In this document: one piece after another, positions 1 to 8,862 of the stretch
Layout of the letters: each line of letters begins with the position of its first letter
How positions within the stretch are numbered: position 1 is the first letter of the stretch
Assembly (NCBI RefSeq): GCF_011044495.1
Contig: NZ_CP049143.1
Span: 806,001 to 870,000 of the forward strand
Length of the DNA stretch: 64,000 nucleotides
Reading direction: 5' to 3'
DNA from: Roseimicrobium sp. ORNL1
GTDB lineage: Bacteria > Verrucomicrobiota > Verrucomicrobiia > Verrucomicrobiales > Verrucomicrobiaceae
Program-made: the position numbers and the translations under genes
Notes under the pieces: generated by a model
The model's input: the letters and a program-made list of their open reading frames with translations, nothing else
Databases searched by the model: none
Told to the model about the DNA's origin: nothing

Positions 1-115
1 CCTACTCTTACGATTAGTTCCGAAGTGGATTATATGACGTTATCGATAAAGTCCGTGCATAACGCCTAGATAACGCGTTTGCGCTGCAAGTTTTGATACT
101 TTTGAATCGAAATTC

Positions 116-145
116 TTGCCGTTCGATTTTAGATCGCGCTAAAAT
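116..145 (+). promoter_or_regulatory. Possible sigma70-type promoter of the giant repeat protein
   Basis: A TTGCCG hexamer at 116-121 and a TAAAAT hexamer at 140-145 are separated by 18 bases, in an AT-rich stretch about 40 bases upstream of the start codon at 187. The rest of the first 186 bases shows no gene. The match to the sigma70 consensus is fair in the -10 box and weak in the -35 box, so this is a suggestion only. Confidence 0.3.
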
Positions 146-186
146 ATACACCGTCTTTACATCCGAAACGCTCTCCCCCAGCGGAC

Positions 187-3100
187 ATGCAAATCCCCTA
201 CGTGTTCAGGGCTACCGGTGCCCTCCTCCTCGCCGGCCTCAGCTTCACCGCCGAAACCTTTGCCCAGACCACCTACACGTGGGATGGGAGTTCTGATGGC
301 AACTGGGGCACCGCCGCAAACTGGACGGGTAACGTTGCACCTGTGGATGCTGGAACCGCACCGGAGAACATTGTCCGGTTCGACAACAACAGCACAGCGA
401 ACCTGCTGACGACGATGAACCTCACGAGCGGGTTCGACTTGAGCCAGATTATCGTCACCAATCCCACAGGCACGATCACGATTCGCGCCGTGAACAACTC
501 AAGTCGTGTCATCGACCTTTGGGCGAATGGTTCGAATCCAACCATCGACATGTCGACAGCGACGCAGGATCTGATTTTTGCGAATCAAGGCTCTGGGACC
601 ATGACTCTGAATGTGGCCAACACCAGCCAGACCTGGAACGTGGGTGGCGGACGTACGCTTACCACTTCGGATGTGGATGGCAGTACTGCCCAGATCCTGA
701 CGCTGACCGGCGGTGGAACAATCATCCTTGGCGGTACTACTGACAACGCCAGTCTGCGGGTCACCGTGTCGGGCAATACTCTGGTGACACTTGGCAAGAC
801 CGCTTCGACTGCCGCCATCCATGCTCTTGGTGGGAATGCCACATCAGTCATCGACAATGGATCCACGATGCGCATCACGGGCACCGGTGGAGACCAGGTC
901 TTCTTCCAGCATGACCTTCAGGTGGACGGTGTGTTTGATTTGAACGGGCAGTCGGAGGGTATCGATGCACTTTCCTCCGCCGCAGGTTCCGCAACCGGCA
1001 TCATCACCAGCGGCGCAGTCGGCAACGTGACGTTGCGTATCAACGAGAACGGCGCTGGGGGCACCTATGGCGGCATCATCCAGGATGGCGGGGGTGTCGT
1101 TTCTGTATTGAAGGCGCACACCGGCACGCAGGTCTTTGCCGGGAACAACACTTACAACGGCTCCACCACCGTTTCGCGCGGCATCCTGCAACTTCTAGGC
1201 GCCTCCGGTGCTTTGAGTGGTACCAGCAGCATCATCCTGGATGGAACGGGCGAGCTGCGTCTCGACAGTCGTTCCACCTCGGGCGGGTTTGCCGCGGCGG
1301 TGAACAACAACCGCGTTGCGGATGATGCCACGGTCGACATGCGTGGCGGCATCTTCTCCGTCTATGGTGTCAGCACGGCGGACGTCAGCGAGACGGTTGG
1401 TGCCCTGAGTATTACCTCGGGCTTCAACGTGATTCGCCTGTCATCCGATACTGTGGCCGGCACCACGACCACTGGCCTCACGTTGTCTGGTCTGAGCCGC
1501 AGCATCGGCGCCACCTTGGGTGTCATGGCAGACAACCTCACCGTGGCCACGGATTTTGGCACGGTGACGACCGGTGCTGATGCCGCGTATCTCCGCGTCG
1601 TCACTGGGAACATCGCTTCGTCCATGATCTCCGGTGCCAGCGGCACGGGTACGGAGCGAGATATCCTCATCGGCGTCTTCGGTAGCGGAAGCACGACGAA
1701 TGCGAATGCCAGCGACTTCATGACGGTGGAGAGCGGGATAGGTGGCTATGACTATCTCCGGCCGCTGCTTGCTTCTGAGTATGCCACCGCCACCAGCGGA
1801 GAGATTGGGCAGAAGAACGCGCTCAGCACGGCGAATACCACGCTGAACCTTTCCACCGCGTACAATGCCTTGAAGATTTCTGGCGGAGCATTGAGCATCG
1901 GGGCGAACAAGACCCTTTTCCTTGGTGGTCATGCTGGTTCCGGCTCGGAAGGCTCGGGCATGCTGCTGATCACAGGGGGCACGGGTATCACCGGCGGATT
2001 GACCTCCCTGGCTACCCTCGATTTCGGCGCTCGCGAAGCCATCATCCGTGTCACGAGTGCCACGGCCAACATCGATGCCCACATCACCGGTACCAAGGGC
2101 CTTACCAAGTCCGGCACCTCCGCTCTCGTGCTGAACAATTCCAACTCCTTCAGCGGTGCGGTGTATGTCACGGAAGGTACGCTGCAGGTAAAGAATGACA
2201 AGGCGCTTGGAGCTGCGGGTGGCCATGTCTTTGTCGGTTCAGGTGGCACAGCGAGCAATTCGCTCTTCCAACTCTCGACGGGCGTGAACATCACAGGAGA
2301 GAATGTGACCTTGGGAGTTTCCAATGCCAGCCAGAGCGTGGCGTTTGGCTCAGCCAGCGGACACAATACCTGGGGGGGCGATGTGATTGCGTCGAACACG
2401 GGTCTTGGTGGCCGTTCGGATTCCGACAGCCAGATCCAGGCGTCCGGTGCCGAATCCTCTTTGACCATCTACGGCAGAGTGTACGCCGCCCAAGGCGATA
2501 CGCAGACGGACCTGACCTACTACGGAAACGACAGCAACTTCACCCGGAGAATCAGTTTCTCCGGCAGCAGCACGGGTACCATCAATCTGTATGGCACCTT
2601 GTCTGACACGGCCACAGGAGTCTCGGCAACGGCGGTGGATCGCTTGCGTGTGAACATGACGGGCAACGAGCAGCTGAACGTGAATATCGCGAATCAGGTG
2701 CAGGTCACCGGCATCTTCCACATGATCCAGGGCTACATGCGCTATGAAGGCACTGGCAACTTCTTCGACCCGACCACCAGCGGCACGGACCGTCTGGTGC
2801 TGTTTGACCCCGCTGGTACGGCCAGCCAGATTGCCCTCCTCCTTACCAAGGATGGTCAGAGCTTCTACCGCAGGACGGCCGCTGGAGCCACGGATATCCA
2901 GATTGGCAACGGCGGTTCGGGAGTAGGCACCTCGGTGGCGAACGCGCTGATTGGGGGTGAGAACGAAACTGGAGTGGTCACCTTCGGGAGCGGCGTCCAG
3001 CACATGGAATTCAATCCCGTGACTGCCGCCGCGGACGTGGGTCGTTTCCGTGACTTGCGTCTCTATGCGCGTCAGGGTGGCGAGGTGGAAATCAAGATGT

Positions 3101-6100
3101 CCATGAGTGACGACAGCGGCTTCGCGCTCAACAACGAAATCGGCGCGCTGACCAAAGTGGGCCTTGGCACGGTGCGCCTCACGGGACGCAGCGGCGTGAA
3201 CAACGACCTCGACGGTGGTGTGTATGCTCTGGGCGGTACCTTGCTCCTCGACTACAACACGGTGAACAACGTCAAGATTCAGGCCGCGGAGGGCGCGCAA
3301 TTCACCACGGCTGGCGGTGACCTGCGGCTGATCAAAGGGAGTGCTGGATCTGGAGCCATAACCGAACTCATGAGCGGCAGCCTCGCAGTGCGCACCGGGG
3401 GTTCGGAAATCAGCCTGGATGCAGGGGCGGGAGCGACTCTGAGCTTGCGCCTGGCTACGAACACGGGTGCCACCATCACCCGGCAGAACGGCGGTACGCT
3501 GAACTTCGTGAAGAGCGGCCTCGGGACCTCCAGCATCAAGGTGGGTCTCGCGGCGATTCAAAACACCCGCCTCGGTTCCTACGCCACCTTTGGCACGGCC
3601 AACAATCAGGCGACCTCCTGGGCTTTTGTCAGCGCCGGTACCAATGAAATCACTTCGTACACACACAGTGCCGGGGAAATCAACACCTTCGGTGCAGGCC
3701 TGAATACGGACCTCACCACCTCCAATGTCACCCTGGGCGCCGCCACCACGACAAACAGCATCCGTCTCAACGACAGTGCTGTCACGTCCATTGGGCTGGG
3801 CGGAAACCAGCTCACCATCACCGAGGGCGGTATCCTGGTCGGTTCCGGCCATACTGCGGCGTTGAGCATCAGCAACGGCACCATCACCACGGGCGGTACC
3901 AACGACCTCATCATTCACAACTACGGCACCGGTGGACTCACCATCAGCGCGGACATCGTCGGCGCCACTCAATCGGTGACGTACGCGGGCACGGGCATTA
4001 CCACGCTTTCGGGTGCGAAGACCTACACCGGTACGACGTACCTGGTGGGTGGCACGGTTTCCATTGCGTCCGATGGCAGCCTGGGCAATGCGGCAAATGC
4101 GATGTATTTCAACGGTGGCACCCTTCAGACCACCGCGACGATGACCATCGCCCGTGGTATCACCATCGGTGGGGATGCAGCCTTCATTGATACGAATGGC
4201 GCGGCGAACGTGACCACGCTCTCGGGCGTCATCAACCGCGAAGGCAACTTCATCTACAATGAGACGAATGCCAGCGTCGGCGCCATCATCAATGCCGCTA
4301 ACACGGACAACGTGGGCGTGGGTGACATCATCAAGACGGGCGCAGGTACGCTGGTCATCTCCGGTACCGCCAACCTCTTCTCCGGTGTGGTGGATGTGCG
4401 CCAGGGCACGCTGCAGATCGTGCTCGCGGACGTGACCGCAGCACAGGGGAACCTGGGCACGAACGAATCCTGGCTGGATGGCACCATCATTCGCAGTGGC
4501 GCCACCCTTGCCATCAACAAGCTTGGGACCGCGAACATCACCACCTTCGCCGAGTGGATTCGCATGGAGAACAACACTCGAATCAACGTGACCGGCGGTC
4601 GCTTTACCACCTCGGGATTGATGGAGGTGCAAGGCGCGCTCACCATCGATGTTGCCAGTGGAGCGCAATTCGACCAGCAGAGCGCTGGCGGTTACATGTT
4701 TGGTAACGGGAATATCACCAAGACCGGACTCGGTACCTGGATGCTCCTGGGGAACAATACCCTCTTCACGGGTGCGCTCACGGTGGAGAATGGCATTCTC
4801 GGCGCTCGTGGCCAGGGTATGATCACGGGCTCTGATTTTTCGGAGTTGATCACCGTCGGAGGCACCGGCACCACGGCGGAATATCGCCGTTTCTCAGCCA
4901 ACGAGTTCACCAACAACCAGCTTGTGGAGAATCACAACTTCCTGATCACGGGCACGGGTGTGAAGCGCATCGGTTACGGCAATGGCTCGGTGCCGAACGG
5001 TGATGACTTCATCGATTTCAACGGCACCATCACGGTGAACACGGCGGTGGAGCTCAACGTGGATACACCTGGCGGCACGCGCTCCCAGACGGCGTACATG
5101 CGGTTCAACAACTCCTTCTTGGGCGCGGCCAATGCCAGCACCCGCGTTGCGGGCGGCACCGGCACCTTCACCCGCACGGGCGTGTTCGAGCTCAACGGGG
5201 ACAATTCGGCCTGGTCGGGCGGATTCACCGTGGGGAATGCCACTGCTACTCCGCTGAACATGCATGTCCTCCGGCTCGGCAATAACGATGCCCTGAAGTC
5301 CGACAACAACGTGACCCTTCTCCACAACAGCACCCTTCAGGCTGGGGGCCGCACGGTGACGGCGGGCAATCTCACAACATCCGGGAACGTGGGCGCAACC
5401 TCCAACGAAATTGTCGAAAACGCAGCGCATGCCGACGGCACCATCGCTTTCACCCAGACGACGAATGGCAACTGGGATGCAACCTTCCGCGACGGCACGC
5501 CTGTCGGCACGGTCTACGAACAGGACGGAAACACCACAGTGGGCAAGCTGAACATCGTGAAGGAAGGCAGTGCGATTGCCACGCTCACGCTGGACAACCT
5601 GTACACTGGCAGCACCACGGTGAATGCCGGTACCTTGCAAGTGGGTTCAGGTGGTTCGGCCACCAACCGCGCGGTGGGTGACACCGGCACGGGCGCTACT
5701 TCGAGCGTGCTCACGGTGAATTCGGGTGGACGTGTCGCGGGCACCGGTACGGTGCAGGGTGTCGCAAGCTCCACGACGCACTTCGTGACCGGCACCATCA
5801 GTCCCGGTGATATCGTCAGCGGCACTTCGACCACCGGTACCCTTGATGTGGTGGGCAATCTGAATGTGTCCGGCGGCACCATCCACCTCCAGGCGGCGAA
5901 CAATACGACCAACGACAGCGAACTCTCCGTGTATCAGACTGGCACGGCAGAGTACTCACAGCGCATCATTGATGGCATTTCGGAGTGGGAGTCGTCGGCC
6001 AATGGTACCACCCGCGGTGATCACGACATGCTGAACATCGATGGCCAGCTCACCCTGGACTCGAACTCCACCGTGAACGTGGAGTTCCTCACCTACCTCG

Positions 6101-6378
6101 CGAGCGCGGGTGATATCTTCGACTTGATGGACTGGGTCGGCTCGCTGGGTGGCAGTTTCGATGTGGGCGCGAACTTCCGCAACGGTGGCAACGGCGGCGG
6201 GGATCTCTACCTTCCCACCCTCTCTGCGGGCCTGGTGTATGACCTGTCTCGTTTCAACACCAACGGCATCATCATCGTAGCCAACGTCGGCGTGGTGCCG
6301 GAGCCTGGCCGCGTGTTGCTGCTGATGCTCGGCGCCACCTCTCTGGTGCTCCGCAGAAGACGCCGCACGGTGAGGTAA
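187..6378 (+). CDS. Giant autotransporter-associated beta-strand repeat protein with PEP-CTERM sorting tail
   Basis: This 2063-residue protein begins with a signal peptide (about residues 1-26, ending in TFAQ), followed by a TYTWDG..NWGTAANW motif typical of the first strand of such proteins. The body is low in charge and rich in Gly, Thr, Asn, Ser and Ala, with recurrent units of the form LTKSGTSALVLNN..F.G..YVTEGTLQV (around residues 635-675, and again near 1385, 1400 and 1810), which is the PATR / autotransporter-associated repeat. The last 27 residues form a VPEP motif, a hydrophobic helix and a run of arginines, a PEP-CTERM signal recognised by an exosortase. No C-terminal beta-barrel is present, so it is probably sorted to the envelope or matrix rather than autotransported. 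The role is likely adhesive or structural; this is inferred from the family. No exosortase gene lies in the window. Confidence 0.88.
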   Translation: MQIPYVFRATGALLLAGLSFTAETFAQTTYTWDGSSDGNWGTAANWTGNVAPVDAGTAPENIVRFDNNSTANLLTTMNLTSGFDLSQIIVTNPTGTITIRAVNNSSRVIDLWANGSNPTIDMSTATQDLIFANQGSGTMTLNVANTSQTWNVGGGRTLTTSDVDGSTAQILTLTGGGTIILGGTTDNASLRVTVSGNTLVTLGKTASTAAIHALGGNATSVIDNGSTMRITGTGGDQVFFQHDLQVDGVFDLNGQSEGIDALSSAAGSATGIITSGAVGNVTLRINENGAGGTYGGIIQDGGGVVSVLKAHTGTQVFAGNNTYNGSTTVSRGILQLLGASGALSGTSSIILDGTGELRLDSRSTSGGFAAAVNNNRVADDATVDMRGGIFSVYGVSTADVSETVGALSITSGFNVIRLSSDTVAGTTTTGLTLSGLSRSIGATLGVMADNLTVATDFGTVTTGADAAYLRVVTGNIASSMISGASGTGTERDILIGVFGSGSTTNANASDFMTVESGIGGYDYLRPLLASEYATATSGEIGQKNALSTANTTLNLSTAYNALKISGGALSIGANKTLFLGGHAGSGSEGSGMLLITGGTGITGGLTSLATLDFGAREAIIRVTSATANIDAHITGTKGLTKSGTSALVLNNSNSFSGAVYVTEGTLQVKNDKALGAAGGHVFVGSGGTASNSLFQLSTGVNITGENVTLGVSNASQSVAFGSASGHNTWGGDVIASNTGLGGRSDSDSQIQASGAESSLTIYGRVYAAQGDTQTDLTYYGNDSNFTRRISFSGSSTGTINLYGTLSDTATGVSATAVDRLRVNMTGNEQLNVNIANQVQVTGIFHMIQGYMRYEGTGNFFDPTTSGTDRLVLFDPAGTASQIALLLTKDGQSFYRRTAAGATDIQIGNGGSGVGTSVANALIGGENETGVVTFGSGVQHMEFNPVTAAADVGRFRDLRLYARQGGEVEIKMSMSDDSGFALNNEIGALTKVGLGTVRLTGRSGVNNDLDGGVYALGGTLLLDYNTVNNVKIQAAEGAQFTTAGGDLRLIKGSAGSGAITELMSGSLAVRTGGSEISLDAGAGATLSLRLATNTGATITRQNGGTLNFVKSGLGTSSIKVGLAAIQNTRLGSYATFGTANNQATSWAFVSAGTNEITSYTHSAGEINTFGAGLNTDLTTSNVTLGAATTTNSIRLNDSAVTSIGLGGNQLTITEGGILVGSGHTAALSISNGTITTGGTNDLIIHNYGTGGLTISADIVGATQSVTYAGTGITTLSGAKTYTGTTYLVGGTVSIASDGSLGNAANAMYFNGGTLQTTATMTIARGITIGGDAAFIDTNGAANVTTLSGVINREGNFIYNETNASVGAIINAANTDNVGVGDIIKTGAGTLVISGTANLFSGVVDVRQGTLQIVLADVTAAQGNLGTNESWLDGTIIRSGATLAINKLGTANITTFAEWIRMENNTRINVTGGRFTTSGLMEVQGALTIDVASGAQFDQQSAGGYMFGNGNITKTGLGTWMLLGNNTLFTGALTVENGILGARGQGMITGSDFSELITVGGTGTTAEYRRFSANEFTNNQLVENHNFLITGTGVKRIGYGNGSVPNGDDFIDFNGTITVNTAVELNVDTPGGTRSQTAYMRFNNSFLGAANASTRVAGGTGTFTRTGVFELNGDNSAWSGGFTVGNATATPLNMHVLRLGNNDALKSDNNVTLLHNSTLQAGGRTVTAGNLTTSGNVGATSNEIVENAAHADGTIAFTQTTNGNWDATFRDGTPVGTVYEQDGNTTVGKLNIVKEGSAIATLTLDNLYTGSTTVNAGTLQVGSGGSATNRAVGDTGTGATSSVLTVNSGGRVAGTGTVQGVASSTTHFVTGTISPGDIVSGTSTTGTLDVVGNLNVSGGTIHLQAANNTTNDSELSVYQTGTAEYSQRIIDGISEWESSANGTTRGDHDMLNIDGQLTLDSNSTVNVEFLTYLASAGDIFDLMDWVGSLGGSFDVGANFRNGGNGGGDLYLPTLSAGLVYDLSRFNTNGIIIVANVGVVPEPGRVLLLMLGATSLVLRRRRRTVR

Positions 6379-6406
6379 GGCTGGTTCAGGTGATGATGTG
6401 CAACGG

Positions 6407-6440
6407 GGGCCGGACGGAAGTCGCGGGCCCTCTTTGTTTT
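6407..6440 (+). terminator. Possible intrinsic terminator after the giant repeat protein
   Basis: A short GC stem (GGGCC at 6407-6411 pairing with GGCCC at 6426-6430) is followed by a T-rich run (TCTTTGTTTT) starting 28 bases after the stop codon. The stem is only 5 bp, so the call is weak. Confidence 0.35.
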
Positions 6441-6475
6441 CTTGGAGGGACGCATGAACGTCACGACGCCGAATG

Positions 6476-6669
6476 CCTTGGACTGCGGCAGCCTGCTGCC
6501 GCTTTTCTAAAGTGCAGCCCGCTGCACGTTTCACCGCGACGAAGTCGCCAACCTCTTCCGGACACATCACGCTACGAGTGAGTGTCGCCATCGCCACAGC
6601 AGGCTGTGGACCCTTCAACGCGGCGGCAGGCTGCGCGCAGTCCAAGGACGCTGCGCGTCACAGCATCCG
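6476..6669 (+). repeat. Multi-hairpin REP-like element, copy 1
   Basis: About 195 bases built of consecutive GC-rich hairpins. It opens with CCTTGGACTGCGGCAGCC and closes with the complementary GCAGTCCAAGG followed by GACGCTGCGCGTCACAGC. Internal parts include GTGCAGCCCGCTGCAC, GCGACGAAGTCGC and CCACAGCAGGCTGTGG. The same string of hairpins recurs at 30300, 31192, 37259 and 43695. It occupies most of the otherwise empty interval 6379-6913; nothing else is seen there. Apparent reading frames across it are by-products of the repeat. Confidence 0.85.
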
Positions 6670-6913
6670 AACTATTCGTAGATGTTGGCTCGCGAGCAGA
6701 TGGTAAATTTTGCCTCCCGCCTGCCACGGGACGTTATCCATGGCGCGACGACAAAAAGCGTTATGGAGAGCACAATAACGCGTGATGAGTGCAGGGGAGA
6801 CTGCGGGTATCTTGCCTTTGGTTTCGTTTCCTCCCTACGGAAACACGCCTGGACCTGTAGGGTGTATCCGTTCTTTACTTGACGCCCTTATCGCGAAAAC
6901 CTAGCGTCGCGCG

Positions 6914-7789
6914 ATGCATTACCATGTCGCACGTGATGGCCAACAGTTGGGCAGGATCTCCGAAGCCGAACTGAAGGCCGGCTTGCATGATGGACGTTTT
7001 CTTCCCACCGATCTCGCGTGGCGGGAGGGCATGTCCGAATGGACTCCCATTCGCGATCTGAATCTCGTCGCGAATGCAGAGGTGGTGGTGCCGAAGATTG
7101 CCGTGAGTGCCCCGAGAGCTGCGGTGGCGGCATCTGCGCCGGCGTTTTCTCCTTCAGGCCCGAGCGGAGGCGCGCCTGCATTTGGTCCGGCTGTGCCGCA
7201 GGGTGGTTCAGGCCTGGCGACGACCTCGCTGGTCTTCGGCATTGTGTCCCTCGTCACCTGCTCGCTGGCCGGCATCGGTGCGCTGGTGGCCATCATCACC
7301 GGGCATATGGCGCTCGGGCGGATCGATCGCTCCAGAGGAGCCATTGGTGGGCGGGGCAAGGCGAAGGCAGGCTTGATCATGGGGTATATCTCCCTTCTCC
7401 TTGTGGGCATTGCGATCGTGGCTTCGCTCGCTGTGCCTGTCTTTGCAAGAATCCAGGAGAAGGGAATCGTCAAGAAACAGATGAATGACGCCAGGCAAGT
7501 GCATGTGGCCTGCCTGATCTACGCTGCGGAGAACAGCGGCAAGTATCCCGCCACGCTTGAGGAACTGGTGGAAAAAAAGATGTTGGACGCCGCGCTGCTG
7601 GACGGCCTGGATGACGTGAAGCCCACGGGGTGGGAGGGTGAGAAGGGATTCGACTATCTGGGTGCCGGCAAGAATGACACCGCGCTCGGGGAGACGCCCA
7701 TCCTGGTGAGCAGGAGTGAAGGCAAGAAAGGCCAGAGGATAGTGGTCCACCACGACGGGTCGGTGGCGGAGGAGAAGTTGGAAGAGTGA
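6914..7789 (+). CDS. GYF_2 / DUF4190 membrane protein with pseudopilin-like C-terminal part
   Basis: A 291-residue protein. Residues 1-50 form a GYF_2 (DUF4339) domain with the pattern YHVARDGQQLGRIS..EL..GL..GRFLPTDLAWREGM.EW. A Pro/Ala-rich linker follows (about 60-100), then a two-helix DUF4190-type membrane region (about 103-180) with GHMALGRIDRS between the helices. The C-terminal 110 residues, starting just after the second helix, have the look of a Verrucomicrobia/Planctomycetes pseudopilin-like domain (..NDARQVHVACLIYAAENSGKYP..). GYF_2 domains are thought to mediate protein interaction in bacteria; the actual partner is unknown. A paralogue follows at 7914, so the pair looks like a tandem duplication with divergence of the tail. 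Confidence 0.8.
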   Translation: MHYHVARDGQQLGRISEAELKAGLHDGRFLPTDLAWREGMSEWTPIRDLNLVANAEVVVPKIAVSAPRAAVAASAPAFSPSGPSGGAPAFGPAVPQGGSGLATTSLVFGIVSLVTCSLAGIGALVAIITGHMALGRIDRSRGAIGGRGKAKAGLIMGYISLLLVGIAIVASLAVPVFARIQEKGIVKKQMNDARQVHVACLIYAAENSGKYPATLEELVEKKMLDAALLDGLDDVKPTGWEGEKGFDYLGAGKNDTALGETPILVSRSEGKKGQRIVVHHDGSVAEEKLEE

Positions 7790-7913
7790 CCGGCCACGGG
7801 TACGACGTGACCGTGGACATCGACGCGAACAGCAGTGCCGCAGCGTTGGCGGTGCTGCTGGGATTGTGCTAGCATCGCCCTACTTTTAGCAACCGCACCG
7901 CACTCGAACTGTC

Positions 7914-8474
7914 ATGCAATACCACGTGGGCAGAGATGGACACCAATTCGGCATGTTCACCGAAGAGGAGATTGGGCAAGGATTGCAGAGCGGGCGTTTT
8001 CTCACCTCGGACCTCGTGTGGCGCGAAGGCATGCCGCAGTGGAAGCCGCTGGTTGAAGTCTTTGGCTTTGCTGCTGCGGTAGCACTCAGCGCGCCCATGG
8101 TCTCCGTTTCACCCGGCGGACCGCTGCCGGCCAACTTCTTGCCGAACCCTGCAGCCTACCAGCATGTGGGAGTAGGAGTGATGCCCACGTCCGGCCTGGC
8201 GATTGGCAGCATGGTGGTGGGCATCATTTCGCTGGTGTCCTTTTTTGCCTGTCCCGTCGGCGTGTTGCTGGGCCTGCCCGGCGTGATTTGTGGCCACATG
8301 AGCCTGTCGCAGATTCGCAGCTCTGGAAATCAGATACAGGGCAAAGGCATGGCCATTGCTGGATTGGTCATGAACTACGTGGCGATGGCGATTGGCGCGG
8401 CCATCCTGCTGTTCTTTGTTCTCTTCTTCGGCATCGCCGCCGCGAGCGCGGCGGCAGGTGGGAAGGGGCTGTGA
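7914..8474 (+). CDS. GYF_2 / DUF4190 membrane protein
   Basis: A 186-residue paralogue of the preceding gene, lacking its C-terminal pseudopilin-like part. Residues 1-48 are a GYF_2 domain (YHVGRDGHQFGMFTEEEI..GL..GRFLTSDLVWREGM.QW). A short linker leads to a DUF4190 segment (about 85-180) with two membrane helices flanking CGHMSLSQIRSSGNQIQGKG. The cytoplasmic GYF_2 domain and membrane anchor suggest a protein-docking role, but no function is known. It follows the first copy by 124 bases on the same strand and may be cotranscribed with it. Confidence 0.78.
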   Translation: MQYHVGRDGHQFGMFTEEEIGQGLQSGRFLTSDLVWREGMPQWKPLVEVFGFAAAVALSAPMVSVSPGGPLPANFLPNPAAYQHVGVGVMPTSGLAIGSMVVGIISLVSFFACPVGVLLGLPGVICGHMSLSQIRSSGNQIQGKGMAIAGLVMNYVAMAIGAAILLFFVLFFGIAAASAAAGGKGL

Positions 8475-8617
8475 GGAGGATGAATGGAGTGATGTGGGGC
8501 GAAGACATGAGAGGCGTTGCCGATGGCTGATGGTGCTGAACAGCCCATGGTCTTCGTCTTCGTTTAGCGACCATGTTCACCATGCTCTTCAAGGTAAGCG
8601 TCTCTTCATCAATCGGC

Positions 8618-8785
8618 GGTAGGGATGCGCTCCTGCGCGTCCGTCTTTAGGCGGGCGGAGGTGGTGCGGAGTGAAGGGGTGAAACCAGCTTGCAACGCTG
8701 CATCTACCCACCGCCTCCGCCCGCTATTCACGGACGCGCGGGAGCGCATCCCTACCGTCCATTTTTTGAGAGGAGCGTTGGCGTC
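8618..8785 (+). repeat. Nested palindromic repeat family B, copy 1
   Basis: Outer arms GGTAGGGATGCGCTCCTGCG (from 8618) and the near-perfect complement CGCGGGAGCGCATCCCTACC (to 8756) enclose inner arms GCGGGCGGAGGTGGTGCGG (8651-8669) and CCACCGCCTCCGCCCGC (8708-8724). The conserved right flank TCCATTTTT..GAGAG extends the unit. A second copy lies at 49391. It fills the interval 8475-8862, where no gene is seen. Confidence 0.8.
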
Positions 8786-8862
8786 CTGAGTCGATGGTAC
8801 CTCAGGGGCTCAAGCGCACGGCTTCACATTCACATCACCACTGACGCAGTGATCGCCACCAC

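Noticed and set aside
528-540. GGTTCGAATCC string resembling a tRNA T-arm
   Set aside because: It is within the giant repeat gene and no acceptor or anticodon arms can be formed around it.
2350-4668. 772-residue frame on the minus strand
   Set aside because: It runs antisense to the giant repeat protein, is rich in His/Arg/Gly as expected from a complementary frame of GC-rich repeats, and has no family likeness or ribosome site.
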